A DNA stretch of 64,000 nt from Stenotrophomonas sp046736075 (GCF_046736075.1 NZ_CP177163.1:310001-374000); one strand, 5' to 3'. Counted from the stretch's first letter, positions 1 through 9,065 are shown. Notes: generated from the letters alone by a model not told the origin. Program-made: numbers and translations.

Positions 1-415
1 TCTGCAGTTGGCGCTCGAAGTCGATGAGGCGCTCGCTGGACTCCAGGCTCAGTTCGATCTGCGGGTGCGCGGCCACGAACGAGCCCAGCCGCGGCACCAG
101 CCAGTTGGACGTCATCGACGGCAGCGCGCTGACCGTCAGCACGCGGTCATGCCGCGCGGCAAACGGCTGTACCGCCTGGCCGATCGCATCCAGGTGCGGG
201 CCGATCTGTTCGAGCAGCCGCTGGCCCTCGGCGGTGACCGCCACGCCACGGGGTTGGCGCACCAGCAGCGGGTAGCCAAGCCGCTGTTCGAGCTGGCGCA
301 TCTGGTGACTGAGCGCGCTGACGGTGAGGTTCAGCGTTTCCGCCGCCCGGGTGAGGTTGCCCAGGCGCGCCGCAGTGACGAAGTTCTGCAGTGCCTGGAG
401 GGGGATGCGTGACAT
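1..415 (-). CDS. LysR-family transcriptional regulator, N-terminal part (cut by window edge)
   Basis: This reading frame starts at an ATG on the minus strand and runs off the left edge, so about 138 residues are visible. The first 60 or so residues form a LysR-type winged helix-turn-helix (MSRIPLQALQNF, then LTRAAETLNLTVSALS and LEQRLGYPLLVR), followed by the linker helix and the start of the effector domain (LTVSALPSMTSNWLVPRLG). The pattern is closest to the GcvA-like branch of the family. It is divergent from a small gene that begins about 100 bp away, the usual arrangement for a LysR target, so that gene may be regulated by it. The C-terminal half is not in the window. Confidence 0.85.
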   Translation of the reverse strand, partial: MSRIPLQALQNFVTAARLGNLTRAAETLNLTVSALSHQMRQLEQRLGYPLLVRQPRGVAVTAEGQRLLEQIGPHLDAIGQAVQPFAARHDRVLTVSALPSMTSNWLVPRLGSFVAAHPQIELSLESSERLIDFERQLQ

Positions 416-514
416 ATCGACTTGAATCCAGCTCAAGGCAAAGTTGCGGAAATATCGCTTTTTCGCCCTGCATCCTGCACCTATCGTCAACTCCACTCAA
501 GTGGAGGACCGGAT

Positions 515-718
515 ATGAACATGTATGCCGCGCTGCTGTTCCTGCAGGGCCACATCACCAATGCCGACCTGGCCCGTCAGCTGGCCGCAGACGCCGGGGA
601 CGGCGACGACGTGGCGGCCGCGCCGCCCCGGCAGGTGCCCGGGCGGGAAACCTGCGCGACACACGCCGATCACCTGACGTCGCCGCCGCGCGTGCCCCTG
701 CCCAGCCGCAGCGCCTGA
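515..718 (+). CDS. Small hypothetical protein divergent from a LysR regulator
   Basis: A 67-residue frame starts at an ATG preceded seven bases upstream by GGAGG, which is why this start is preferred over the upstream in-frame one. The first 25 residues (MNMYAALLFLQGHI) are hydrophobic and look structured. The remainder is rich in Ala, Pro and Arg and has low complexity. It is not recognised. Its position opposite a LysR gene suggests it is a regulated target, but the C-terminal half could be a chance extension, so the call is moderate. Confidence 0.5.
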   Translation: MNMYAALLFLQGHITNADLARQLAADAGDGDDVAAAPPRQVPGRETCATHADHLTSPPRVPLPSRSA

Positions 719-743
719 CCCCCGGCAACGCAACGATCGCCCG

Positions 744-2921
744 TCAGGGCGCCGGCCCGGTCGGCGGCAACACGCGCGGCTGCTGGTCGTACCACTCACG
801 CGCGCCGGCCAGGTGCCACGTGCGCTGCTGGCCATCCAGCGCGATCCCCGCCCCCAGCACGCCCCAGCGTATGTAGAGGTTGCCGCGCCGCTGCGCCCTG
901 GCAAGGTCGAGCCGCGCGCGCAGCGACAGGCGCTCGTTCTCGGCCTGCAGGTCATCCACCCACAACTCGCCACTGCGCCAGCGCAGTTGGCCGCTGGCCT
1001 GGACCTCGCCCGCATCCAGCAGGCCCAGCACCCAGCGCGGGTAGGCACTGCGTTCGGCGAACACGCCCAGCAACGGACCGGCATCGCGCAGGCGCAGATC
1101 GGCCTGCGCAGCAACCTCGAACGGTGCCGCCGCATCGATGTGGCCCTGGCGCAGCGCCACGGTGCCCCACCAGTTGGCCGGCGCGGTGGCGTCACCGACG
1201 CGGATGTTGCGCAGCTCCACCGTGGTACCGCCCACGTCGAACTGCCTGGCGTCGAAGTCGGCCCGCTGTACCCGTGCCTTCAACTGCGCGTCCCCGCGCA
1301 TCGCCATGCCGGCCACCTGCAGCTGCGCACCTCGACCGCGCAGGTCGGCGCGACCGGTACCCACCCGGCCGGCCGAATCCAGTTCGACATCGCCGCTGAG
1401 CAGGCCGGTGCCACCGAGCAGGCGCACGTTGTCGCCCCCCAGGTAGCGGTTGTAGGCGGTCAGGTCCGGCACCCGTGCATCGTTGAAGCGCAGGTGCGCA
1501 CGCATGCCGTCACGCAGCTGCTGCAGCCGCGCATCGCCGCGCAGGGTCAGGGCCATGTCGCGACCGTCGAACAGCAGTGCCTTCGGTGCGGCCGTCGGTG
1601 CCGCGCGGAAGCGGGGAATCGTCACGTCCAGCTGCGCCTGCGCGGGCGTGCCGGCCACGATGCTGCCGTGCGCGTTGGCGTCGCCCTGCAGGCGGACACC
1701 GGCCACCTCGGCCACCGCAGCCACCTGCGGGATATCCAGCGTACTGCCCGGCGCAAGCTGACCCTCGGCAATCTTCAGGCCGCCCTGGAGCAGACCGCCG
1801 CCATCCAGATGGAACCAGGGCTTGCGCACGAACAGGTCCGCGATCCAGTTCAGGGACTGGAACTTCCAGGCACCACTGACCTGCCCGGACAGCCGCGGCA
1901 GCAGATCCGCCGGCGCCTGGAACGGAATGCGGCGGCCGGTCACGCGCAGGTCCGCGTGCAGCTCACTGCCCGTCTCCGGGTCGCGTGGCAGCCGCGCCTG
2001 CACGCGCATGTCCTGCGCCACATCCAGCTGCAGCGACAGCAGGCCGCGATCGATGGCATGCACGCCGGCGTGCACCGGCACGCGCCAGACCACGCGGCTG
2101 CCGGGCTGCAGCACACCGCGGTCCATCGTCACGTCGGCGTTGAGCCGGGCGTTGGACGGCACGCTGCCCACCTTGATATGCGCACCGGCGGTATCCAGGC
2201 TCAGCCCCTGGCTGCGCGCATCGATCCTGAGCTGCGCCCAGGTGATGTCGAACTTGCGCAGGCCCGGGGCCTCGTCGCGATAGTGGCGCGGGTAGCGGAA
2301 ACGCGCCTCAAGGTGCGCGTCGTCCAGCACCTTGATGCCATCGAAGGTCACCACCGCCTGCTCGAACGCCGCGGTGGAATCGAACAGTTCCGACGGGCCG
2401 CCGCGCAGCTGCTTGAGGAACCCGACCGTGCCGCTGCCCTGGCCGGTCACCTGCAGTTTGCCGAAGCGTCCGCTGCGGATGCTGTCACTGTGGATCGCGT
2501 CGAAGCGCAGGGTCCAGCCGCGGTCGCTGCGTGGCGGCGGCGGAATCGCCGCGTCAACACGTTCCACCTCCGATTCCACGCCACTGGCGTCGATCCGCAG
2601 GATACGCACTTCGCGCCGCAGCAGCGCCGGCAAGGCAATCCATGCGCTGGCGCGGTCGGCACGGAAGATGTACACGGTGCGGTTGGCCTGGCCGCGCATG
2701 CGCACGTTCCAGACGATGGCGTGGCCCGGCACCAGGGTCAGCGCCGCACCGGTCTGCATCGCGAACTTCTCCGGCTTGCGGTTGGTGACCGCATCGAACA
2801 AGGGCGTGTTGAGGAACACGTTGCCGGCCACCAGGTACAGGGCGTACACCACCAGCAGCGACAACAGCGCCACGCGCCACGGCCGGGGCCAGCGCCGTAC
2901 GCGCTCGGGAATCAATGGCAT
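744..2921 (-). CDS. AsmA-like / DUF748-type envelope protein with one N-terminal membrane anchor
   Basis: The 725-residue protein has a single membrane segment near residues 16-35 and then a long, mostly beta-strand periplasmic region. That region is made of repeating amphipathic strands with many Gly-Asp-Leu-Arg patterns, as in AsmA/YdbH-like proteins that bridge inner and outer membranes. No catalytic motif is visible. Family members are linked to lipid transport or outer-membrane homeostasis; that role is inferred here from architecture alone. The ATG used is preferred to an upstream in-frame TTG. It is convergent with the small gene to its left and separated from azlD by about 90 bp. Confidence 0.65.
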   Translation of the reverse strand: MPLIPERVRRWPRPWRVALLSLLVVYALYLVAGNVFLNTPLFDAVTNRKPEKFAMQTGAALTLVPGHAIVWNVRMRGQANRTVYIFRADRASAWIALPALLRREVRILRIDASGVESEVERVDAAIPPPPRSDRGWTLRFDAIHSDSIRSGRFGKLQVTGQGSGTVGFLKQLRGGPSELFDSTAAFEQAVVTFDGIKVLDDAHLEARFRYPRHYRDEAPGLRKFDITWAQLRIDARSQGLSLDTAGAHIKVGSVPSNARLNADVTMDRGVLQPGSRVVWRVPVHAGVHAIDRGLLSLQLDVAQDMRVQARLPRDPETGSELHADLRVTGRRIPFQAPADLLPRLSGQVSGAWKFQSLNWIADLFVRKPWFHLDGGGLLQGGLKIAEGQLAPGSTLDIPQVAAVAEVAGVRLQGDANAHGSIVAGTPAQAQLDVTIPRFRAAPTAAPKALLFDGRDMALTLRGDARLQQLRDGMRAHLRFNDARVPDLTAYNRYLGGDNVRLLGGTGLLSGDVELDSAGRVGTGRADLRGRGAQLQVAGMAMRGDAQLKARVQRADFDARQFDVGGTTVELRNIRVGDATAPANWWGTVALRQGHIDAAAPFEVAAQADLRLRDAGPLLGVFAERSAYPRWVLGLLDAGEVQASGQLRWRSGELWVDDLQAENERLSLRARLDLARAQRRGNLYIRWGVLGAGIALDGQQRTWHLAGAREWYDQQPRVLPPTGPAP

Positions 2922-3011
2922 GGGCAACGGCAACCGGCAGCAGGAACAGGCCCTACTATCGGCACCGGGCGTGCGGCGGCACGTGAAGGCCCGCCGCGGC
3001 GCACCCGCGCG

Positions 3012-3311
3012 TCAGCCGATCAGATGGCGCAGCACACCGGCCGTCACCACGCCGATGACCACCGTGGGCAGCATCGACAACCGCGTGGCGGCCAGCAGCG
3101 TCACCGCCAGCGCGATCAGGTCGGCAGGCCGTTCGGCAACGAAATGCGGCGCGATCACCGAGATCAGCACACAGCCCGGCGCCGCCTCCATCACTGTCAC
3201 CGCGCGTGCGCCGAGCGTGCGGTTGCGCAGCGCGAGAAAGCCCAGAACGCGGGTCAGGTAGGTCGCCAGCGCCATGCCCACGATGGTCAGTACGGTCATC
3301 GCATCGATCAT
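3012..3311 (-). CDS. azlD: AzlD-like branched-chain amino acid exporter small subunit
   Basis: The 99-residue protein is almost wholly hydrophobic, with three to four membrane segments and the typical AzlD opening (TYLTRVLGF). AzlD works with AzlC as a two-subunit exporter of branched-chain amino acids or analogues in the inner membrane. Its ATG overlaps the TGA of the upstream azlC gene in an ATGA junction, which indicates translational coupling and fixes the start. Substrate is inferred from the family. Confidence 0.85.
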   Translation of the reverse strand: MIDAMTVLTIVGMALATYLTRVLGFLALRNRTLGARAVTVMEAAPGCVLISVIAPHFVAERPADLIALAVTLLAATRLSMLPTVVIGVVTAGVLRHLIG

Positions 3312-4033
3312 GACTGCTTCGCCCAGAACCAGGCGGCGACCAGTCCGGACACCGCGCCCGCCGCGACGTACCACGCACCCGGCACCAGCAGGTGTGTCGC
3401 GGCGGCCACCACCAGGCTCACCAGCCACGGGCGTGCCGCACCCAGCCCCTTCCACATCCCGCGCAGCAACACCAGAAAGACGGCCGGGAAGGCCATGTGC
3501 AGGCCCCACGCCTCGATGTCGCCGATCAACGGCCCCACCAGCGCGCCCACCGCCGTGGACACGATCCAGGTCAGGTACAGCGCCAACGACACGCCCATGT
3601 AGTAGCGCAGGCTGAAAACACCGCGACGGCGTGCGTCGGCCAGGCCCATCGCCCAGCTTTCATCGCACATGAAGAACAGCGCGGGCAGCACACGGCGCTT
3701 CGGCAGGCGCTGCAGGTACGGCGCCAGGATCGCGCCCATCAGCAGGTGGCGGCTGTTGACCAGCAGGGTCATCGCCACGATCAGCAGCAGGTGGGGCGGC
3801 GAGGTCCACAGGGCCACGGCGGCGAACTCAGAGCCGCCGCCGAAGTTCAGCCCGGTCATCAGCGAGACCGCCAGCGCGGGCATGCCCTTCTGGGTCGCCT
3901 GCGCGCCCAGCACCAGCGCGAACGGAACGAAACCGGCCATCACCGGCAGGGCATCAACCATGCCCCGCCACAGCTCGCGGCGTGGCGGGGCGGTGGTGGA
4001 CAGGGGTAGAGGGGAGTGGGAGGAAGCGTCCAT
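3308..4033 (-). CDS. azlC: AzlC-like branched-chain amino acid exporter large subunit
   Basis: The 241-residue multi-pass membrane protein carries AzlC-type features: GMVDALPVMAGFVPF near the start, GLNFGGGSEFAAVALW, then MGLADARRRG in the middle. Family length is about 230-250 residues. It forms an operon with azlD through a 4-base overlap. A divergent Lrp-type regulator begins about 130 bp upstream. In Bacillus the Lrp homologue AzlB represses azlCD, so the same logic is likely here, though no operator was identified with certainty. Confidence 0.88.
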   Translation of the reverse strand: MDASSHSPLPLSTTAPPRRELWRGMVDALPVMAGFVPFALVLGAQATQKGMPALAVSLMTGLNFGGGSEFAAVALWTSPPHLLLIVAMTLLVNSRHLLMGAILAPYLQRLPKRRVLPALFFMCDESWAMGLADARRRGVFSLRYYMGVSLALYLTWIVSTAVGALVGPLIGDIEAWGLHMAFPAVFLVLLRGMWKGLGAARPWLVSLVVAAATHLLVPGAWYVAAGAVSGLVAAWFWAKQS

Positions 4034-4163
4034 GAGCCGGAAACGACAAGGTGGGGATGGCGATATTTTCGGCCATCCCCATCGGCATTTGGTTGCGTTG
4101 GTGCCCCATTTTCACCTCATACTGGCATCCGCTGCCACGTATCTGCCGATTGAGGCCCCTCTC

Positions 4164-4628
4164 ATGCCACTGGTACTCGACGCCATCGACCGCCGCATCC
4201 TCGCCGCACTCCAGCAGGACGGACGCATCCAGAACGTGGAGCTGGCCAAGCGGGTGGGCCTCTCACCCTCCCCATGCCTGCGCCGGGTGCGGCTGCTCGA
4301 AGAGGCCGGCATCATCAGCGGCTATGTCGCCCTGCTCGACGCGGCCAAGGTCGGCATGGGGTTCACCGTGTTCGCACGGGTCTGGCTGACCGGTCAGGAC
4401 GAAGACACCACCAACCGCTTCGTCGACGCGGTGCGGCAGTTCCCGCAGGTGCTCGAGTGCTACCTCATGGCGGGCGACTGCGATTTCCTGCTGCGCATCG
4501 CGGTGGCCGACCTGGACGCCTACCGCCAGTTCCAGGTCGACCACCTCAACCGCATCAAGGGCGTGCAGAGCGTCAAGACCGAGATTCCGATGCAGAAGAT
4601 CAAACAGTCCTGGCGGCTGCCGATGTAG
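4164..4628 (+). CDS. Lrp/AsnC-family transcriptional regulator
   Basis: The 154-residue protein has an N-terminal helix-turn-helix (DAIDRRILAALQQDGR, then LAKRVGLSPSPCLRRVRLLEEAGII) and a C-terminal RAM ligand-binding domain (residues about 68-145, including CYLMAGDCDFLLRI and GVQSVKTEIPM). The size and layout are standard for Lrp family members, which bind amino acids and oligomerise on DNA. It is divergent from azlCD, so it probably senses a branched-chain or related amino acid and controls that exporter. The chosen ATG gives the usual start two residues before the first helix. Confidence 0.9.
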   Translation: MPLVLDAIDRRILAALQQDGRIQNVELAKRVGLSPSPCLRRVRLLEEAGIISGYVALLDAAKVGMGFTVFARVWLTGQDEDTTNRFVDAVRQFPQVLECYLMAGDCDFLLRIAVADLDAYRQFQVDHLNRIKGVQSVKTEIPMQKIKQSWRLPM

Positions 4629-4643
4629 ACCGGGCGCGCACCA

Positions 4644-5039
4644 TCAGGCCGTCGGCAACCGTGCGATCACCTTGATCTCCACATCGAAGCCGTACAGCCA
4701 CGTCACCCCGATGCCGGTCAGGGCCGGGTACGGCGCCTGGCCCCAGTACGTGGGCACGATCGCCCAGACGCGCTCGAAGATCCGCTCCGGATCGACCAGG
4801 AACACGGTGACGTCCACCACATCATCGAAACTGCAGCCCGCCGCAGCCAGGATGGCGTTGAGGTTGGCGAACGCGCGGTGCACCTGCGCCTCCAGCGTCG
4901 GTTCGGGCGACCCGTCCTCACGGCTGCCGACCTGCCCGGAAACGAACAGGAACCCGTCGGCACGCACGGCCGGCGAATAGCGGTTGCGGTCGTAGAGGGC
5001 CTGCCGGCCCGGCGGGAAAACCACATCGCGTGTTGCCAT
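4644..5039 (-). CDS. RidA/YjgF-family protein
   Basis: The 131-residue protein shows the RidA fold signature: an opening strand YSPAVRADGFLFVSGQVG, a middle helix HRAFANLNAILAAAGCSFDDVVDVTVFLVD, and YPALTGIGVTWL near the end. Typical RidA has Arg105 for deaminase activity. Here the equivalent position near the C-terminal TGIGVTWL differs from the classical TRxxV pattern, so classical imine deaminase activity is uncertain. It is convergent with the Lrp-type gene and divergent from a LysR regulator that may control it. Confidence 0.82.
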   Translation of the reverse strand: MATRDVVFPPGRQALYDRNRYSPAVRADGFLFVSGQVGSREDGSPEPTLEAQVHRAFANLNAILAAAGCSFDDVVDVTVFLVDPERIFERVWAIVPTYWGQAPYPALTGIGVTWLYGFDVEIKVIARLPTA

Positions 5040-5169
5040 CGTCTGCTCCAAGGCCACGGCGGGCCGTCCAAGGGGATGGCGCCACGGTAGGCGTCGGTGG
5101 GGCCTTGATAAACCGGCAGGACTGACCATCACTGTTCGTGGAATCCAAACAATCGTGACGGGAGTGCAG

Positions 5170-6096
5170 ATGGACCGGTTCGACGCAATGCTCGCCTTCG
5201 CCCGCGTGGTGGAAACCGGCAGCTTCACCAAGGCCGCGCAGACGCTGCACATGAGCCGGACCACCGTGACCCAGCTGGTCCAGCAGCTGGAGGCCCGGTT
5301 GCGGGTGCGGCTGCTCAACCGCACCACCCGCCAGGTCAACGTCACCGCCGACGGTGCCGCCTATTACGCGCGTGTGCTGCGCCTGCTGGCCGACCTCGAC
5401 GACGCCGAGACCAGCCTGTCCGGCGCCGCCGCCCTGCCCCGCGGCCGCCTGCGCATCGATGTACCCGCGCCGTTCGCACGCCTGCTGCTGGTGCCTGCCC
5501 TGCCCGACTTCCACGCGCGTTACCCGGACATCCAGCTCGACCTCGGCGTCAGCGACCGCGATGTGGACCTGATCGACGAGCACGTGGACTGCGTGATCCG
5601 CGGTGGCGACATCGCCGAACCTTCGCTGGTCGCCCGTCGCATCGGCGACCTGCAGGCCGGCATCTTCGCCGCGCCCGCCTATCTGCAGCGCGCCGGGACA
5701 CCGGCCCATCCGCTGGACCTGCAGGACGCACCGCACCACATCGTCGCGTACCTGCGCTCGCGCAGCGGCAGCGTGCGCCCGTACGCCATGCACCGTGGCG
5801 AGGAACAGGTCACCGTGCGCGGACGCCATCTGCTGTCGGTCGACGACGGCAACGCCTACCTCGCCGCGGGGGTGGCCGGTCTGGGCGCGCTGTGGCTGCC
5901 GCACTACATGGCCGCACCCCACCTGGCCAGCGGCGAACTGGTGCCGCTGTTTGCAGACTGGCGGATCGCGCCGATGCCCATGCATGTCGCGTTCCCGCCG
6001 AACCGGCACGTGAGCGCCAAACTGCCCGCCTTCATTGAATGGGTGGCCGAGCGGATGGGACACTGGGCGCCGGTCGATCGCCCGGGTGCGTCCTGA
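5170..6096 (+). CDS. LysR-family transcriptional regulator
   Basis: The 308-residue protein has a LysR helix-turn-helix at residues 1-60 (MDRFDAMLAFARVVETGSFT, then RTTVTQLVQQLEARL and RLLNRTTRQV) and a full-length effector-binding domain of the CrgA/DmlR-like branch. The ATG at 5170 is chosen over a GTG 15 bases upstream because GGAG lies immediately before it. It is divergent from the RidA-like gene, with about 130 bp between them that should hold both promoters, so RidA is its most likely target. Confidence 0.9.
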   Translation: MDRFDAMLAFARVVETGSFTKAAQTLHMSRTTVTQLVQQLEARLRVRLLNRTTRQVNVTADGAAYYARVLRLLADLDDAETSLSGAAALPRGRLRIDVPAPFARLLLVPALPDFHARYPDIQLDLGVSDRDVDLIDEHVDCVIRGGDIAEPSLVARRIGDLQAGIFAAPAYLQRAGTPAHPLDLQDAPHHIVAYLRSRSGSVRPYAMHRGEEQVTVRGRHLLSVDDGNAYLAAGVAGLGALWLPHYMAAPHLASGELVPLFADWRIAPMPMHVAFPPNRHVSAKLPAFIEWVAERMGHWAPVDRPGAS

Positions 6097-6132
6097 CCGC
6101 GCCCGCCACGACCCACCTCGACAGGAAACGCC

Positions 6133-6534
6133 ATGCCTCCCCACCTCCGCCTCGCACTGCTCGCACTGGTGGGCACCGCACCGGCCCTTGTACACGCGCA
6201 GGACACCGCACCGGCGCAGGACCTGCCGCTGGCGGCGTTGCTGGGGTGCCACTTCGCCTACGCACAGCAGCACTACCGCAGCACCGCCAGCGCGACCGAG
6301 ATCGCAGTGGCGGCCGCGTCGCACTGCGATCCCGCGTTGCAGGCGGCCGGTCTGGACACCTACCGCCGCGCGCTTGAGGCAGGCCTGCCCAGTGACGGCG
6401 CGGAGGCCTCGCGCCAGGCGATGATCGAGGAACTGCGCGGCATGCTGCCCGGCTTCACCCTCGACAAGGTCATCCAGTTCCGGACGGCCGCCGACAGCCC
6501 TGCATCCGGCGATCCTGCGCAGGCGCACGAATGA
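6133..6534 (+). CDS. Small secreted hypothetical protein
   Basis: The 133-residue product begins with a clear signal peptide (RLALLALVGTAPALVHAQ) with likely cleavage after AHA near residue 22. The mature part is alpha-helical with two cysteines (LLGCHFAY and SHCDPALQ), which could form a disulfide in the periplasm. It is not recognised. It lies 36 bp downstream of the LysR gene on the same strand and may be cotranscribed with it. Confidence 0.6.
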   Translation: MPPHLRLALLALVGTAPALVHAQDTAPAQDLPLAALLGCHFAYAQQHYRSTASATEIAVAAASHCDPALQAAGLDTYRRALEAGLPSDGAEASRQAMIEELRGMLPGFTLDKVIQFRTAADSPASGDPAQAHE

Positions 6535-6598
6535 GGCCGCCGAACCGACGGCTGCGCCTCCCGCGGGCGTGATCGCCCTGCTGCGCTGACCGCTGCGA

Positions 6599-6937
6599 TC
6601 AGCGCGGCAGCGGGGCGATGACCAGGGTGTCGCCCCGGCACACGTCCACACCTTGGTAGACCGCGCGGTGCCCCGTGCGGAACGTCAGGCGCAGATCGAA
6701 CCGGCAGCCCGGCACGCCCAGCTGGACCGTGGTGCCGCCACCGCCGCCCGGCAGCGGATCGATCGCCACAGGCGCGAACGCATCGGTGCCGGCAGGCGCC
6801 GCCGCAACCGCGGTGATGCTGTCATGGGCGCGGTTGAGCAGACCAAGATAGGGGGCCGCGTCGGCGGCGGCCCGCATCGGAACGGCGAGCGGCACAAGCG
6901 TCAGCGCGATCATCAGAAAGGGACGGATCAGGTACAT
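6599..6937 (-). CDS. Small secreted hypothetical protein
   Basis: The 112-residue product has an N-terminal signal peptide (FLMIALTLVPLAVPMRAAADA). The mature region ends in a beta-rich segment with two cysteines (VPGCRFDLRLTF and GVDVCRGDTLVI). A GGAGAC ribosome-binding site precedes the ATG. It is not recognised. It is divergent from the histidine-kinase operon and shares a 185-bp intergenic region that contains the candidate LytTR repeats, so it may belong to that regulon. Confidence 0.55.
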   Translation of the reverse strand: MYLIRPFLMIALTLVPLAVPMRAAADAAPYLGLLNRAHDSITAVAAAPAGTDAFAPVAIDPLPGGGGGTTVQLGVPGCRFDLRLTFRTGHRAVYQGVDVCRGDTLVIAPLPR

Positions 6938-7007
6938 GGCGGTGTCTCCGGAGCAGTGAAGGACACCTGCATCAGGCGCCGTGACAGCACCGCCGCCAAT
7001 CGATCCG

Positions 7008-7039
7008 GGACCAATCGTCGCCCCGCGCGGACCAATCGT
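7008..7039. promoter_or_regulatory. Pair of direct repeats, candidate LytTR operator
   Basis: Two identical 11-base copies of GGACCAATCGT start exactly 21 bp apart (7008-7018 and 7029-7039), two helical turns. Read on the minus strand each copy is ACGATTGGTCC, which matches the TTNRK half of the published LytTR-site pattern. A weaker copy, GCCAATCG, lies at 6995-7002. The pair is about 85 bp upstream of the kinase gene of a LytTR two-component system, so autoregulation is likely. Confidence 0.45.
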
Positions 7040-7122
7040 AATGGGCCGTCATGGCGCTTCCCGCACGCGCGGTGCCTGCCTAAGATGGCGCTCGCCACAG
7101 ACGCGTGGCCCGGAATCCCCGC

Positions 7123-8247
7123 ATGAACGTCCGCCTCGGCACTACCCAGATCCGCCTGTCACGCTACATCGCCCTGTGGACGCTGGTGGCGGTGGTGTTC
7201 GCCGTGCAGAACTCGGTCAACAGCGGCATGCCTGGCACCGACTGGCCGCTGTGGGACCTGACCCGCTGGTCGCTGATCCAGTGGTACACCTGGGCGGCCC
7301 TGGCGCCTACCGTCTTCCGCCTCGCCGAACGCTTCCCGGTCCGCGGCGCCCAGCGCTTCCACGGGCTTGGCGCGCAGGTGGTCGCCAGCATCTGCATGAC
7401 GTTCACCGCGATGGTCGTCGGCGCGCTGGTGTCCACCCTGTTCGAGCCCAGCGGGCTTGTCGAACAGCTGGGGTACTTCCTGGAACAGCACTTCGCCATC
7501 GGGCTGCTGACCTACTGGACGCTGTTCGCCATCCAGCAGGCCCTGCATTTCCATGCCGAGAAGGCCCGGCGGGAACTGGAAGCCAGCCAGCTGGCCACCG
7601 AGCTGGCGCAGTCGCGCCTGCTGGCATTGAAATCACAGCTGCAGCCGCACTTCCTGTTCAACACGCTGCACGCGATCATCACCCTGCTCGACGAAGACAC
7701 CGTGTCGGCCGAGGACATGCTGCTGCGCCTGAGCGATCTGCTGCGTGCGTTTCTGGAAGACTACGACGGGCAGGAGATCCGCCTGCGCCAGGAGCTCGAC
7801 CTGATCGAGCTGTACCTCGGCATCCAGCGCATCCGTTTCAAGGACCGCCTGACCACCCGCACCTACATCGCCCCCGACACACTGGACTGCGCGGTGCCCA
7901 GCCTGATCCTGCAGCCGCTGGTGGAGAACGCGTTGCGCCACGGCATCGGCCAGCGCGTGGGCAGCGACACCATCGACATCGAAACGCGGCGCGACGGCGA
8001 TGCGCTGTGCATCGAGGTACGCAACCGCAACAGCACGCTGTCTGCCGAACCCACCGCATCGGCCGGCCACGGCATCGGCATGTCCAACACGCGGCTGCGC
8101 CTGCGCGAACTGTATGGCGACGCGGCGGACGTGCGGCTGGACATGATCTGGCCCGAAGGCGTGGTCTGCCGCATCCGTGTGCCGTACCGCGAACTGGACA
8201 GCGCCGATGACGCGCCCGAGTTCGATCCCGGCGTATCGCCCGCATGA
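7123..8247 (+). CDS. LytS/AlgZ-type membrane sensor histidine kinase
   Basis: The 374-residue protein has four predicted membrane segments (about residues 17-33, 52-68, 88-107 and 122-142). A PF06580-type kinase core follows, with the phosphoacceptor His176 in QLQPHFLFNTLHAI. The ATP-binding part shows the N box LQPLVENALRHG and a glycine-rich GHGIGMSNTRLRL. There is no separate periplasmic sensor domain. The kinase overlaps the following response-regulator gene by an ATGA junction, so the two form a two-component pair. The arrangement resembles AlgZ/AlgR or YehU/YehT; the signal is unknown. The ATG is preferred to an in-frame GTG 18 bases upstream. Confidence 0.9.
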   Translation: MNVRLGTTQIRLSRYIALWTLVAVVFAVQNSVNSGMPGTDWPLWDLTRWSLIQWYTWAALAPTVFRLAERFPVRGAQRFHGLGAQVVASICMTFTAMVVGALVSTLFEPSGLVEQLGYFLEQHFAIGLLTYWTLFAIQQALHFHAEKARRELEASQLATELAQSRLLALKSQLQPHFLFNTLHAIITLLDEDTVSAEDMLLRLSDLLRAFLEDYDGQEIRLRQELDLIELYLGIQRIRFKDRLTTRTYIAPDTLDCAVPSLILQPLVENALRHGIGQRVGSDTIDIETRRDGDALCIEVRNRNSTLSAEPTASAGHGIGMSNTRLRLRELYGDAADVRLDMIWPEGVVCRIRVPYRELDSADDAPEFDPGVSPA

Positions 8248-9026
8248 CCCTCGCCGCGCTGGTGGTGGACGACGAGCCGATCGCGCGCCACGCCATCGTG
8301 CGCCTGCTGCGCGACGATCCCGACATCGAGATCGTCGGCGAGTGCGGGGACGGTGTGTCGGCAGTGGCCGCGATCCGCAATCAATCGCCGGACCTGGTGT
8401 TCCTGGATATCCAGATGCCGGCGATCAACGGCATGGATGTGGTCGCCACCATCGGTGCGGGGCGGATGCCGGCCACCATCTTCGTCACTGCCTACGAGCA
8501 GTATGCGGTCAAGGCATTCGAGGCCAATGCGGTGGACTACCTGGTCAAACCGTTCAGCCGCGAACGCTTCGCGACCACGCTGCAACGGGCCAAGGCGCGG
8601 CTGGCTGCCGCCTCCACACACGCAGGCGCCGCCACTTCGGCGCAGATCCTGCAGGCGCTGGATGCGCTGCGCCAGCGCGAGGACTACCTGCAGCGCATTC
8701 CGGTACGCGTGGACGAGCACGTGGTACTGGTCGCGGTGGACGACATTGTCTGGATCAAGGCGTCACGCAATACCGTCGAAATCCACCTGGCCGACCGCGT
8801 GCACGAACTCCGCGAGACCATGACCGCGCTGGCGGCGCGGCTGGACCCGCGCCACTTCGCCCGCGTGCACCGGTCGGCGATCGTCAACGTGCGCCGGGTC
8901 AAGGCGATCCATCCGTGGTTCAACGGCCACCACGTGGTCACGCTGGACACCGGCCAGCAGCTGCGCATGAGCCGCTACCAGAACGAGGCATTCCTCAAGC
9001 TGGTGTCCACGCGCGGCGACGGTTGA
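8244..9026 (+). CDS. LytTR-family response regulator
   Basis: The 260-residue protein has an N-terminal receiver domain (acidic pocket VVDDEP, phosphoacceptor Asp55 in LVFLDIQMP, and DYLVKPF) and a C-terminal LytTR DNA-binding domain from about residue 155 (DDIVWIKASRNTVEIHL and FARVHRSAIVNVRRV). It is translationally coupled to the upstream kinase. AlgR-type regulators of this family control exopolysaccharide, pili or peptide uptake in relatives; the targets here are unknown, but the repeats at 7008-7039 suggest it regulates its own operon. Confidence 0.92.
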   Translation: MTLAALVVDDEPIARHAIVRLLRDDPDIEIVGECGDGVSAVAAIRNQSPDLVFLDIQMPAINGMDVVATIGAGRMPATIFVTAYEQYAVKAFEANAVDYLVKPFSRERFATTLQRAKARLAAASTHAGAATSAQILQALDALRQREDYLQRIPVRVDEHVVLVAVDDIVWIKASRNTVEIHLADRVHELRETMTALAARLDPRHFARVHRSAIVNVRRVKAIHPWFNGHHVVTLDTGQQLRMSRYQNEAFLKLVSTRGDG

Positions 9027-9065
9027 CCCCCGCCCGGCAGCGCCATGCCCTGCCCGGCGGTGGCA

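Noticed and set aside
813..3602. Plus-strand frame of 929 codons
   Set aside because: It is the shadow of the AsmA-like, azlD and azlC genes, and its translation is low-complexity Gln/His/Arg-rich sequence with no domain.
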